From an uncultured Caldilineaceae bacterium (GTDB lineage Bacteria > Chloroflexota > Anaerolineae > Caldilineales > Caldilineaceae), in the NCBI GenBank assembly GCA_951813625.1, contig CATOTS010000027.1:1-32646 (forward strand): a DNA stretch of 32,646 nt, in the 5' to 3' direction. The position numbers and the translations under genes are program-made. Below are positions 1 to 8,233 of the stretch, in pieces. Positions within the stretch are counted from its first letter, which is position 1. Each line of letters starts with the position of its first letter. Below the pieces are notes generated by a model. The model had not been told where the DNA came from. It saw only the letters and a program-made list of their open reading frames with translations, and ran no database searches.

Positions 1-1
1 C

Positions 2-169
2 GGGCCGGGCCGGGCCACCTGGAACCTGTCCTGGTTCATCTACGGCATGTTCTTCCAGCGTTTGAGGCCGCACTACGCCTCCGCGGCGGTCCTCGTCATG
101 CTGTTGATGACATATATCGCCGGCACACTTTTCGTCAAATACCTGTGGGTCGAACGCCGAAGCCGCTAA
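2..169 (+). CDS. Sugar ABC transporter permease (CUT1, MalF/UgpA-like), C-terminal end only
   Basis: The window opens inside this gene. Frame 2 reads GPGRATWNLSWFIYGMFFQ, then one hydrophobic membrane segment (roughly SAAVLVMLLMTYIAGTLF), a short basic tail and TAA at 167-169. This is how the first permease of CUT1 (MalF/UgpA-type) sugar importers ends: a GGP-G-x-T periplasmic stretch, a last transmembrane helix and an Arg/Lys cytoplasmic tail. The next gene is the MalG-type partner and the third is the ATPase, so the gene order supports the call. The GGGCC repetition at the extreme left edge still translates sensibly (GPGRAT), so it need not be an assembly artefact. The EAA loop and the solute-binding protein would lie upstream of the window. 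The substrate is unknown. Confidence 0.75.
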   Translation, partial: GPGRATWNLSWFIYGMFFQRLRPHYASAAVLVMLLMTYIAGTLFVKYLWVERRSR

Positions 170-200
170 CCCGGCCTCCTGCTCCCGGGTTTGGACCGGC

Positions 201-344
201 TGGCCGCTAAGGGTAAGGAACATCAACCAAAGGTTCCTTCGTGTAAGATTGTGTTACTTCGTGGACATGCCTGCTTGGCCGCTGATGGTAAGGAGAATCG
301 GGCAAGGATTTTCTTCGTGTAGTTTCGTGTAACCTCGTGGATAG
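201..344. repeat. Imperfect direct repeat, two copies about 75 bp apart, with TTCGTG-type heptads
   Basis: Copy 1 spans about 201-267 and copy 2 about 276-344. Each begins TGGCCGCT(A/G)A, continues with GGTAAGGA and ends in a degenerate run of heptad-like CTTCGTG units and a CGTGGA end. The repeat lies between the two permease genes and is not coding on either strand. Runs of degenerate TTCGTG-like heptads occur between genes in several environmental bacterial phyla and are of unknown function. The duplication of the whole block, including the non-heptad half, is clear by eye. Confidence 0.65.
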
Positions 345-398
345 ATCTGAGAGGTTTTGAGAACCAAAACTCTCGCTTTCTTAAGGGAAAAACGTTTG

Positions 399-1307
399 AT
401 GGCACAGTCAATAACGCCCGACGCCGCAACCGGTCAGACAGTTACCCGCGCCGTAGCCATGGCCGCGCAAGGGCGGCGCTTCAGCCTGAACAGAGTGCTC
501 GTGGTCGTCGTCCTCTACCTGGCCGCATTCTGGACCCTCGTGCCCATGTACTGGGTCGCGATTACCTCGGTCAAGTCGAAGCTCGACCTGGCCCACATCC
601 CGCCGCGGCTCTTCCCAGCCGAATTCCGCTACGATGCCTGGGTGACCATCATCGACCGGCGCATCCTCGAAAACATCTTCAATAGCCTGGTCGTCGCCGG
701 CATCGCCACCATCATCTGCCTGGTCGTAGCCGTACCCGCCGCCTACGCCGCCACCCGAATGCGTCTGCCGCTCAAATTTGTCGGCATCGTCGTTGGATTG
801 ATGGGCCTTGTCGCCCTGCTGCCACCCATCGCTTCAGCTATTCCTCTCTACGATCTGGCCAGCTATTTGAGATTGATCGACAAAAAGTACACGCTGATAA
901 TCCTTTACACCGTTCTCAATACCGCCTTTGCCGTCTGGGTACTTCGCGGCACCTTCATGGATGTTCCCATGGACGTTGAGGAGGCCGCCCTCATGGACGG
1001 CGACACGCGCTTCGGCGCCGTGCGCCGTATCCTGCTGCCGCTCATCTTCCCCAGCCTCTTCTCCATCGCCATCCTGCTCTTTATCTTCAACTGGAACGAA
1101 TACATTATCGCCCTCTTCTTTGTGAATTCGATGGACACCATGACCCTCCCGATCGCGATCCAGGGGCAGATCCCGCAGCACGAGCTCGACTGGGGCGTCG
1201 TCAGCGCCGCCGGCACGATCGCCATCTTCCCCGTCCTGATCGCGGCCTTTACACTACAACGATTCCTCGTACGCGGGCTGACCTTCGGCGTCGCCAGCGG
1301 CCAGTGA
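399..1307 (+). CDS. Sugar ABC transporter permease (CUT1, MalG-like)
   Basis: This is the second inner-membrane channel subunit of a CUT1 carbohydrate importer, 302 aa, the usual MalG length. After a polar N-terminus come about six hydrophobic segments, the first near residues 32-50. The cytoplasmic EAA loop that docks the ATPase is seen as EEAALMDG at 194-201 followed by LP at 213-214. The ATG at 399 is chosen because an AAGGG Shine-Dalgarno sits at 383-387; a TTG at 357 in the same frame would add 14 residues without an obvious ribosome site. The upstream gene is the MalF-type partner and the downstream gene is the ATPase, all on one strand. The 229-bp gap before it holds the direct repeat. 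The transported sugar cannot be deduced from the permease. Confidence 0.9.
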   Translation: MAQSITPDAATGQTVTRAVAMAAQGRRFSLNRVLVVVVLYLAAFWTLVPMYWVAITSVKSKLDLAHIPPRLFPAEFRYDAWVTIIDRRILENIFNSLVVAGIATIICLVVAVPAAYAATRMRLPLKFVGIVVGLMGLVALLPPIASAIPLYDLASYLRLIDKKYTLIILYTVLNTAFAVWVLRGTFMDVPMDVEEAALMDGDTRFGAVRRILLPLIFPSLFSIAILLFIFNWNEYIIALFFVNSMDTMTLPIAIQGQIPQHELDWGVVSAAGTIAIFPVLIAAFTLQRFLVRGLTFGVASGQ

Positions 1308-1401
1308 ACCATGATATGAAGCATATGAAAGACCGGACAGCATCCAATTGCGGCCCCCGCAATCCGCAAACCGGCCTCGTATTACCAAGGGAGAGTGCGC
1401 T

Positions 1402-2484
1402 TTGGCCGAAGTAAGAATCGAAGCACTGACAAAATACTACGGCGACACCTGCGCCGTTAACAGCTTGAACCTTGTGGTCAACGACGGCGATCTCGTCGTC
1501 CTGCTCGGCCCCTCCGGCTGCGGCAAGACCACGACCATGCGCTGCGTCGCCGGACTGGAGCGCCCCACCTACGGTGACATCTACATCGGCGAAACGCGCG
1601 TCAACGACCTCGAGCCGCGCGAGCGCGACGTAGCCCTCGTCTTCCAGAGCTACGCCCTCTACCCCCACTTCACCGCCTTCGACAACATCGCCTACCCGCT
1701 GCGGCTGCGCAAAACGCCCAAACAGGAGATCGAACGCCGCGTGCGCGACGTGGCCGAGCTACTCGGCATCACCCATACGCTCGAAAGGCCCCCCGGCCTC
1801 TGCTCCGGCGGTGAACAGCAGCGCATCGCCCTCGGGCGGGCGATCGTGCGCGAGCCCGTTGTCTTCCTCATGGACGAGCCCCTCTCCAACATCGACGCCC
1901 TCCTGCGCGTCTACATGCGCGCCGAGATCAAGCGCCTCCAGCACGAGCTCGGCACAACCATGATCTACGTAACCCACGACCAGGTCGAGGGCATGACGAT
2001 GGCCGACCAGATCGCGGTCATGAACCAGGGCACACTCCAGCAGCTGGGAACGCCCAGCGAGATCTACGACCTGCCGGCCAACAACTTCGTCGCCCGCTTC
2101 GTCGGCTCGACGCCGATGAACTTCATCCCCGGCGCGTTGCAGACCGAGAACGGGAGCACCGTCCACAAGAGCGACCAGTTCGTCATCCCGGTCAGCGCCG
2201 AAATGGCCGACCGCGCCGCCGAGGTCTGCCCCGGCGGCCAGTGCACGCTCGGCATCCGCCCCGAGGAAATCCGTTTCACCATGGACGAAGAGGGCGCCAA
2301 TCAGGCCGGGGTCTTCCTGCTCGAGCCGCTCGGCTCCGAGACGATTCTCGACATCGAGAAAGAGGGCCTCCTGCTCAAGGTAAAGGATGTGGCCGCGTCG
2401 CAGGTGCGCGAAGGCGACACGCTGAGCCTCTCCTTCAATCGATTCCATCTCTTCGACGACGCAACCGGCCAGGCCATCCGCTGA
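1402..2484 (+). CDS. Sugar ABC transporter ATP-binding protein (MalK/UgpC family)
   Basis: Cytoplasmic ATPase energising the preceding permeases, 360 aa, normal for the family. It shows Walker A GPSGCGKT (36-43), Q-loop Gln82, Walker B VVFLMDEP (153-160), switch His192 and a C-terminal regulatory/TOBE-type region after about residue 230 (FVGSTPMNFIPG, then the GIRPEEI motif). The signature is CSGGE (134-138) rather than the usual LSGGQ, and the D-loop reads LSNIDALLR where SNLDAKLR is common. A TTG start at 1402 is preferred because AAGGGAGAG lies at 1387-1395; an in-frame TTG at 1348 has no such site. UgpC-type ATPases can serve several CUT1 permeases, so it may not be dedicated to this one. 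Confidence 0.9.
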   Translation: MAEVRIEALTKYYGDTCAVNSLNLVVNDGDLVVLLGPSGCGKTTTMRCVAGLERPTYGDIYIGETRVNDLEPRERDVALVFQSYALYPHFTAFDNIAYPLRLRKTPKQEIERRVRDVAELLGITHTLERPPGLCSGGEQQRIALGRAIVREPVVFLMDEPLSNIDALLRVYMRAEIKRLQHELGTTMIYVTHDQVEGMTMADQIAVMNQGTLQQLGTPSEIYDLPANNFVARFVGSTPMNFIPGALQTENGSTVHKSDQFVIPVSAEMADRAAEVCPGGQCTLGIRPEEIRFTMDEEGANQAGVFLLEPLGSETILDIEKEGLLLKVKDVAASQVREGDTLSLSFNRFHLFDDATGQAIR

Positions 2485-2579
2485 ACCGCTTTCCAGATAA
2501 GTAGAAGGCCTTTTCAACGCTGCCTGAGCTCCTCCGGCCAGCGCCAAACGGATTACACACCACACATCGCGGACTAGCT

Positions 2580-3500
2580 ATGTTCAACGTCACTGTCGGC
2601 AACGCGCCCGTGAGTTGGGGTGTCGGCTCCGCCAAAGCGGAGAACGGCGCCCACCCCGACTTCCGCCAGGTCATGGACGAGATCGCCGCCGCCGGATACG
2701 CCGGCACCGAGCTCGGACCCATCGGCTACTACCCGCTCGACGCCGGACGCCTGCGCGCCGAGCTGGCCCGGCGCGGCCTCAAGCTGGCCTCCTCCTACGT
2801 CCCCCTTCCGCTCGAACATAAGACCGCTCTCAGCACCATCACCAGCACCGTCGGGCGCGTCGGCGCGCTCCTGCGCATCTTCGGCGTGAAAGAGCTCATC
2901 ATCGCCGCCAACACGACGCCGAAACGTCTCGAAATCGCCGGCTCGGTCGCCGCCGACGGCAGCGACGGCTGGAGCGAAGAGAAATGGCAGCAGGCCGCCA
3001 CCGCCCTTACCGCCGCCGCCCGCCACGCGCGCGACACCTGCGGCATGCGCGTCGCCTTCCATCATCACGCCGGCACACCCGTCGAGACCCCCGCCGAGGT
3101 CGCCCGCCTGATGGAGATGACCGACCCCGACCTCGTCGGCCTTTGCTTCGATACCGGCCACTACCACTACGGCGGCGGCGACGTCCTCGAAGCCGCCCGA
3201 ACGTTCGCCGACCGCATCTGGTACGTCCATCTGAAGGACCTCTGGGCCGAAAAGCTGGAGCGCGTCCGTCGCGAGCGCATCCACATGCGCCAAGCCTGGG
3301 AGATGGGCGTCTTCGCCGAGCTGGGGCAGGGCTGCATCGACTTCCCCGCCTTCGTCGACATCCTGCGCGCCCGCGCCTACCAGGGCTGGATGATCGTCGA
3401 GCAGGACGTCGTCCGCCGCCCCGATCGCCAGACCCCATGGTCCCCGCTCGAAAGCGCCAGACAGAGCCGCGCCTACCTGCGCGACGTTCTCGAGATCTGA
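2580..3500 (+). CDS. IolE-like sugar phosphate isomerase/epimerase (xylose-isomerase-like TIM barrel)
   Basis: A 306-aa protein of the AP-endonuclease-2/xylose-isomerase-like TIM-barrel family. It most resembles the IolE (2-keto-myo-inositol dehydratase) type: an opening VGNAPVSWGV, then HHH at 161-163 followed by G-T-x-V-E-T, then LCFDTGHYHYGGGD (188-201), YVHLKD (215-220) and EQD (274-276). The likely metal ligands are Asp191, His217, Glu274 and one of the earlier acidic or His residues. IolE dehydrates scyllo-inosose, but relatives isomerise or epimerise other sugars, so the substrate is open. It follows the CUT1 importer on the same strand by 95 bp and is followed by a tandem paralogue of identical codon length. 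The ribosome site before ATG 2580 is weak. Confidence 0.85.
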   Translation: MFNVTVGNAPVSWGVGSAKAENGAHPDFRQVMDEIAAAGYAGTELGPIGYYPLDAGRLRAELARRGLKLASSYVPLPLEHKTALSTITSTVGRVGALLRIFGVKELIIAANTTPKRLEIAGSVAADGSDGWSEEKWQQAATALTAAARHARDTCGMRVAFHHHAGTPVETPAEVARLMEMTDPDLVGLCFDTGHYHYGGGDVLEAARTFADRIWYVHLKDLWAEKLERVRRERIHMRQAWEMGVFAELGQGCIDFPAFVDILRARAYQGWMIVEQDVVRRPDRQTPWSPLESARQSRAYLRDVLEI

Positions 3501-3573
3501 GAGCAGTTCACCTTACAACAGCCTGGATGTCGGAGATTCCTCCTTCCATCGAACCAGCAAGCCGTAAGCGGCA

Positions 3574-4494
3574 ATGTTCAACGTCAAGGTAGGAAGCGCC
3601 CCCATCAGCTGGGACGCCTATCCTTCCCATAACCGAGAAAATAGCGGCCTCTCATTCGAACAGATGCTGGATTCGATGGCCGCGGCCGGATATGAGGGTA
3701 CCGAATTGGAATCCAATGGCCTCTTTCCAGACGACTCGAAGATGATTCGCGCCGGGTTGGACATTAGACATATGCAGGTCGCCTCCTCCTGCGTGACCCT
3801 GCCCCTGGAGCAGGAAGGCGCGCTCGACGACATGCTCGAAACGGTGGACGACGTTTGCAACAGGTTCAGCCAGTTCGGCGCCAGCGATATCCGCATCGCA
3901 TGTTCGTCCTCGCCCAGACGCCTGGAAGTTGCGGGCTTCGTCGCCGCCGATGGCAGTGACGGCTGGAACGACGAGGAGTGGCAGCGCGCAGCTTGCGCAC
4001 TCGAGGCCGTCGCCGCCAGATGTATGGAACGCTTCAACTTGAGGGCCGGTTTCCATCATCATACCGGTACCTTCGTCGAGACGCCCGCTGAGGTTGCCCG
4101 TCTGATGGAAATGACCGACCCGAAGCTCGTCGGACTCTGCCTCGACTCCGGCCACTACCACTACGGCGGCGGCGACGTCGTGCAGGCAGCCACAGCGTAA
4201 GCCGACCGCATCTGCTACATCCATCTCAAGGACGTATGGCATGAGAAACTTGACCGGGTGCGAACAGAGCGGATCCACATGTCCCAGGCTTGGGAGATGG
4301 ATATCTTTGCCGAACTCGGACTTGGCTGCATCGACTTCCCCGCCTTCTTCGATGTACTGCGCTCCACGCAGTACCAGGGTTGGCTCGTCGTTGAGCAGGA
4401 CTCGGTTGGACGCTCAGCGCGTGACAACTCCTGGTCGCCTTTCGAAAACGCCAAATTGAGCCGCGACTACCTGCGTGACGTTCTCAAAATCTGA
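3574..4494 (+). pseudogene. Second IolE-like TIM-barrel gene, interrupted by an in-frame TAA
   Basis: A tandem paralogue of the preceding gene. Ignoring one stop it is also exactly 306 codons, and it is collinear from MFNVKVGSAPISWD to YLRDVLKI. The stop TAA at 4198-4200 is codon 209, where the intact copy has Phe209 (TTC). The reading frame does not shift, and the 97 residues beyond the stop stay closely similar to the sister copy (ADRICYIHLKD, AWEMDIFAELG, GCIDFPAF, VVEQD). The predicted truncated product of 208 aa would lack the HLKD and EQD active-site strands. A GTG at 4258 could restart only a 78-aa tail. Possible readings are a young pseudogene, a base-call error, or stop readthrough. 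There are no other lesions. Confidence 0.8.
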
Positions 4495-4569
4495 GCCCTT
4501 TTCCGTTCGGCGCAACGATCATCCGGCCCATCCCTATTCGCAAAGGCATGCGAAGTCAAAGGAAAAACC

Positions 4570-6045
4570 ATGACCCAGGTATCCGAACAACTCAACCTGC
4601 TGCTCGAAGAGATGACAACCTGGGAGGTGCCGGAATACATCATCTCCAACCTGACCCACCTCGTCGACATCCACCCCGAGCTGCTCGAACACTCCTACAC
4701 CTACGAGGTGCTCGGCCGCGCCTACGGCCTCCAGGACAACCGGCCGCTCGCCGCCGAGATCTTCGAGATGGCGCTCAAGCTCGACCCCACCCGCCAGCAG
4801 GCCAGCGAATGGTACAACCAGGTGCGCCAGTGCGAGGATGTCATCTATAAAGAGGCGGATGTGCCCAGCTACGTGCTGCCCGACGCCCTGCGCATGCAAG
4901 ACGGACGCGCAGTCACCGACGCCGCCATGTGGCGCAACCAACGCCGCCCCGAACTGCTGCGCATTTTCGAGGACCAGGTCTACGGCAAAGCGCCCGGCCG
5001 CCCCGACGCGATGACCTTTGAGGTCACCTCGGTCGATGAAAACGCCCTCGGCGGCCAGGCCACCCGCAAGGAAGTTACCGCCTACTTTTCGGGCCGCCGC
5101 GACAGATACAAGATGGACATCCTCCTCTACCTGCCCAACGGTCAGACGCGGCCTGTCCCCTCCTTCCTCGTCCCCAACTTCCAGGGCAACCAGTCGGTCC
5201 ACAGCGACCCCGGCATCACCATCTCGCAGCAGTGGATGCGCAACCGCTTCGACCGCGGCATCCGCAACCACCGCGCTACCGAGGCCAGCCGCGGCACCGC
5301 CCTCTCGCGCTGGCCCGTCGAGCGCATCCTCGAACGCGGCTACGCCCTCGCAACCATCTACTACGGCGACCTCGACCCCGACTACGACGACGGCTTCCAG
5401 AACGGCGTCCATCCTCTATTTTATGAGGAGGGCCAGACGCGGCCCGCCGCAGACGAGTGGGGCGCCATCGGCGCCTGGGCCTGGGGCCTGCGCCGCGCCC
5501 TCGACTACCTCGAGACCGACGACGACGTCGACCACGAACGCGTCGCCGTCATGGGCCAGTCCCGGCTCGGCAAGACCGCGCTCTGGGCCGGCGCCCAGGA
5601 CGAACGCTTCGCCCTCGTCATCCCCAACAACTCCGGCTGCGGCGGCACGGCCCTCTTCCGCCGCCGCTTCGGCGAGACCGCCCGCCACGCCAACTACACC
5701 TATCCCCACTGGTTCTGCGGCAACTTCAAGCGCTACGACGACAAGGAGGACGACCTCCCCGTCGACCAGCACATGCTCATCGCCCTTGTCGCGCCCCGCC
5801 CCGTCTACGTCGTCAGCGCCGACGAAGACCTCTGGGCCGACCCGCACGGTGAGTTCCTCGGCGCAAAGCACGCGCATCCCGTCTACCGCCTGCTCGGCGC
5901 CGACGGCCTGGCCGTCGACGAGCAGCCGCCCGTGAACCAGCCCGTCCGCAGCCGAATCGGCTACCACATCCGCACCGGCAAGCACGACGTCACCCTCTAC
6001 GACTGGGAGCGCTACATGGACTTCGCCGACATCCACGTGCGCTGA
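4570..6045 (+). CDS. CE15-like glucuronoyl esterase / alpha-beta hydrolase with N-terminal TPR-like segment
   Basis: A 491-aa protein. Residues about 95-491 match bacterial CE15 (4-O-methyl-glucuronoyl methylesterase)-like hydrolases: an opening [18 protein letters not shown], a W..RRPE..R.FE..VYGK block (121-140), the nucleophile elbow [13 protein letters not shown] (329-341, Ser331), NNSGCGG (353-359) and a late H-D-V (TGKHDVT, His472). The acid is probably in [10 protein letters not shown] (416-425). CE15 enzymes cut esters between lignin alcohols and glucuronoxylan. Residues about 43-76 look like one TPR repeat ([26 protein letters not shown]), an unusual addition. No signal peptide is visible, so the enzyme may act inside the cell on imported oligomers. 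A good AAAGG lies at 4558-4562. It probably shares a transcript with the isomerase genes upstream. Confidence 0.82.
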   Translation: MTQVSEQLNLLLEEMTTWEVPEYIISNLTHLVDIHPELLEHSYTYEVLGRAYGLQDNRPLAAEIFEMALKLDPTRQQASEWYNQVRQCEDVIYKEADVPSYVLPDALRMQDGRAVTDAAMWRNQRRPELLRIFEDQVYGKAPGRPDAMTFEVTSVDENALGGQATRKEVTAYFSGRRDRYKMDILLYLPNGQTRPVPSFLVPNFQGNQSVHSDPGITISQQWMRNRFDRGIRNHRATEASRGTALSRWPVERILERGYALATIYYGDLDPDYDDGFQNGVHPLFYEEGQTRPAADEWGAIGAWAWGLRRALDYLETDDDVDHERVAVMGQSRLGKTALWAGAQDERFALVIPNNSGCGGTALFRRRFGETARHANYTYPHWFCGNFKRYDDKEDDLPVDQHMLIALVAPRPVYVVSADEDLWADPHGEFLGAKHAHPVYRLLGADGLAVDEQPPVNQPVRSRIGYHIRTGKHDVTLYDWERYMDFADIHVR

Positions 6046-6061
6046 TCCGCGGCTCAGCCGG

Positions 6062-6088
6062 GGCCCTGCAGGCCGCGCCGGCAGGGCC
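6062..6088. other. Perfect 8-bp stem-loop after the esterase gene
   Basis: GGCCCTGC at 6062-6069 pairs with GCAGGGCC at 6081-6088 across an 11-nt loop. It lies 17 bp after the esterase stop, where a transcript end is expected. On the plus strand it is followed by an A-run rather than T's, so it is not a classical intrinsic terminator. It could help termination by another route or protect the 3' end. Confidence 0.4.
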
Positions 6089-6101
6089 GAAAAAATCCTC
6101 T

Positions 6102-6130
6102 TTGCGCGCGAACTTCAACATCGTTATCAT
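6102..6130 (+). promoter_or_regulatory. Candidate sigma-70-type promoter for the CUT2 transporter operon
   Basis: TTGCGC (6102-6107), a 17-nt spacer and TATCAT (6125-6130) sit 113 bp before the start of the lipoprotein gene and after the stem-loop that follows the previous gene. The -10 box matches consensus at 5 of 6 positions and the -35 only at its first three. The AT-rich patch stands out against GC-rich surroundings. Confidence 0.4.
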
Positions 6131-6243
6131 ATAGCGGCGTCGGACACTCAGCGCCTGCCATCCTGGGAGGTGCGACCACAATTTCAGACTCCCCAGCCAC
6201 ATGACCGGTCGTTCCCATCAAAACCCACAGTAGGAGGTAAAGC

Positions 6244-7263
6244 ATGTTTCGGAATCGAAAAGCGTTGCTTCTCGTCGCGTTGATCGCGGTTCTCGCTGTC
6301 ACGCTTACTGCCTGTGAAGCGCCGCAAGTGGTCGAGGTCGTCGTGACCGCCACGCCGGAAGCCCAGGCCGAAAGCGGCCCGCTGCTCATCTACTGCCAGG
6401 TCAAGGATGCTTCCGCCGTCTTCTGGCAGGGCGCCATTCTGGGTTGCCGCCAGGCAGCCGAGGAGCTGGGCCCCGACAAAGTTGAACTCATCTATACCAC
6501 CGGGACCAGCGACATGGGCGTCGAGGACAGCATCAAGGCCTTCGAGGATGCCCTGGCCGCCGGCGCCGACGGCATCGTGCTCGCGCCGGCCGACTCCGCC
6601 GCGCTTGTGCCCGCGGTGCAGGAAGCCAACGAGCTTGGCGTCCCGGTCGTGGCCATGGATACGAGGGTTGACGCCCCCGCCGAACTCCTCAGCACCGTCG
6701 CCACCGACAACTTCAACGGCGTCATGAACGCCGTAGTGCGCCTGATCGAGGACGCAGGCGGCGGTGGCAAATTCGCCCTGACGACCTGCCCGTCGACCAT
6801 CAGCGCATGCCGCGAAATCACCTCCGGCTTCGTCGCCGCCGTCGAGCAGTTCCCTGAAGCGGAAATCGTCGCCATGCCGCTCGCCTGCCCCAGCCGCGAA
6901 AAAGGCTACAACGCGCTCCAGGATATCCTGGTCGCCCATCCTGACCTGGCCGGCGTCTTCGGCTGCAGCGGACAGGACGGGCTCGGCGCGGCCGAGGCCA
7001 TCCGCGACGCCGGGTCAGACGCCCTCGTCGTAACCCGCAACTGCTCGATGGAAGAGCTCGAATCGGTCAGAGAAGGGCTGCTCCACGCCTGCTTCGCGCA
7101 GTTCCCGCGCCTGATGGGCTATAAGAGCGTTATGGCCATCTACGAGCATTACCAGGGCATGGCCGTCGAGACCTACACCGACTCCGGCTCCGACTACGTG
7201 GCCCAGGATAGAGTGCAGTCCTACATCGACCTGGGCGAGTGGATGGGGCCGCCCACCGAATAG
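6244..7263 (+). CDS. Sugar ABC transporter substrate-binding lipoprotein (CUT2, RbsB-like)
   Basis: A 339-aa periplasmic-binding-protein-like lipoprotein. The leader has MFRNRKALLLVALIAVLAVT followed by lipobox LTAC with Cys24, then a linker rich in V, T and P typical of Chloroflexota lipoproteins. The mature part begins LLIYCQVKDASAVFWQGAILG and carries the type I sugar-binding fold pattern: a V-E-D-S-I-K-A-F-E-D-A-L-A-AGADGIVLAPAD stretch, then VPVVAMDTRV, and GVFGCSGQDGLGAAEAIRDAG. These are hallmarks of RbsB/XylF-type proteins. A strong AGGAGGT ribosome site (6232-6238) lies 5 nt before ATG 6244. The TAG stop (6261 of the gene's last codon, at 7261-7263) is the first triplet of an 11-bp tandem repeat. 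The ATPase and permease follow, so this is the recognition subunit of a CUT2 importer of unknown ligand. Confidence 0.9.
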   Translation: MFRNRKALLLVALIAVLAVTLTACEAPQVVEVVVTATPEAQAESGPLLIYCQVKDASAVFWQGAILGCRQAAEELGPDKVELIYTTGTSDMGVEDSIKAFEDALAAGADGIVLAPADSAALVPAVQEANELGVPVVAMDTRVDAPAELLSTVATDNFNGVMNAVVRLIEDAGGGGKFALTTCPSTISACREITSGFVAAVEQFPEAEIVAMPLACPSREKGYNALQDILVAHPDLAGVFGCSGQDGLGAAEAIRDAGSDALVVTRNCSMEELESVREGLLHACFAQFPRLMGYKSVMAIYEHYQGMAVETYTDSGSDYVAQDRVQSYIDLGEWMGPPTE

Positions 7264-7359
7264 CATCGGAATAGCACTGGCGTAGCTCTGGCGTAGCTCT
7301 GGCGTAGCTCTGGAATAGCACTGGAGTAGCACTGGAGTAGCACTGGAGTAGCGCTGCGT
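7261..7359. repeat. 11-bp tandem repeat, nine units, beginning on the stop codon of the binding-protein gene
   Basis: Nine consecutive 11-mers run from 7261 to 7359: TAGCATCGGAA, TAGCACTGGCG, TAGCTCTGGCG (twice), TAGCTCTGGAA, TAGCACTGGAG (three times) and a degenerate TAGCGCTGCGT. The first unit supplies the TAG stop of the upstream gene. Because 11 is not a multiple of 3, the TAG triplet appears in all three forward frames. There is no spacer, so it is not CRISPR-like. The rest of the gap to 7459 holds no gene I can support. Confidence 0.9.
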
Positions 7360-7459
7360 CCGGGCATTCACCGGCAACTGAAAGCAGAGGAAGACCGACA
7401 GAGGCTCGCAAGCAGCGAGCGCAAAACGGAACCCAGGCCGAAAACTGCGTGAGAAATTC

Positions 7460-8233
7460 ATGACTGACCATGATGGGAAGGCCGAATTCCCGTGTCTTGA
7501 GGTGCAGGGGATCTCGAAGCGGTTCGGCGGGATCCAGGCGCTCGACAACGCTTCTCTGTCCGTCTACCCCAGTGAGATCGTCGGACTTGTCGGCGCCAAT
7601 GGCGCCGGCAAGTCCACCTTGATCAATATCCTCGCCGGCGTCACCAGGGCTGACGAGGGCGAGATCTTCGTCGATAACACCCGCGTCGCCATCAACGACC
7701 CCATCAACGCCCGTCAACTCGGTATCGAAATCGTCTACCAAAACCTCGCACTCATCGAGACGCTCGACATCGCCAGCAACATCCACCTGGGTCGCGAGCT
7801 GGTCCAGCGCCCCAGACTCTTCCAATGGCTCAACGAGAGCCGGATGCAGGCCCAGGCCAAAGAGTTGCTGTCCAGCATCGGCCTCGACCTCAATCCAAAG
7901 CTGCGCGTCCGCAACCTCTCCGGCGGCCAGCGCCAGGGGGTTGCCTTGGCGAGAGCCATCTTCTTCCAGGCCAGGATCGTCCTCCTCGATGAGCCGACCG
8001 CGGCCCTCGGCATCGCCGAGACGCTCGCGACCCTCGAAATCATCGAACAGTTCCGCGATCACGGCCTCGGCGTCATGGTCGTCAGCCACAACCTGGAGGA
8101 CATTTTTCGTATCACCGACCGCATCGTCGTGATGCGCGCCGGCCGCGTCGTCGGGGCGCGAACGACCGCCGAGACGACCTCGGCCGAGATCGTAAACCTG
8201 ATCACGATGGGCGCCGCGGAGGAAGCAATTTGA
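7460..8233 (+). CDS. Sugar ABC transporter ATP-binding protein (CUT2, single-domain, FrcA/RbsA-like)
   Basis: A 257-aa ATPase of the ribose-type (CUT2) importers. It shows Walker A GANGAGKST (45-53), signature LSGGQRQG (153-160), Walker B IVLLDEPTAAL (173-183) and switch His210. Classical RbsA/XylG proteins carry two ATPase halves in about 500 residues; this one has only one half, as in FrcA-type systems, so it probably homodimerises. It follows the binding-protein gene after the tandem-repeat gap and its stop overlaps the permease start by 4 bp (TTGA at 8230-8233), implying translational coupling. The ATG at 7460 has a weak upstream GTGAGAA-type ribosome site. Confidence 0.9.
   Translation: MTDHDGKAEFPCLEVQGISKRFGGIQALDNASLSVYPSEIVGLVGANGAGKSTLINILAGVTRADEGEIFVDNTRVAINDPINARQLGIEIVYQNLALIETLDIASNIHLGRELVQRPRLFQWLNESRMQAQAKELLSSIGLDLNPKLRVRNLSGGQRQGVALARAIFFQARIVLLDEPTAALGIAETLATLEIIEQFRDHGLGVMVVSHNLEDIFRITDRIVVMRAGRVVGARTTAETTSAEIVNLITMGAAEEAI

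Noticed and set aside
223..429. Small minus-strand protein gene across the 5' repeat region
   Set aside because: It runs through the non-coding direct repeat and into the permease start; no motif and no ribosome site.
4258..4494. Independent 78-aa gene starting at GTG 4258
   Set aside because: It is simply the continuation of the interrupted IolE-like gene after its in-frame stop and would be only a fragment of a TIM barrel.
6062..6088. Canonical intrinsic terminator after the esterase
   Set aside because: The stem is good but is followed by A's, not T's, on the coding strand; kept only as a stem-loop.
7261..7359. CRISPR array or microsatellite gene
   Set aside because: The 11-bp units are directly adjacent without spacers, far too short for CRISPR repeats, and no cas gene is nearby.
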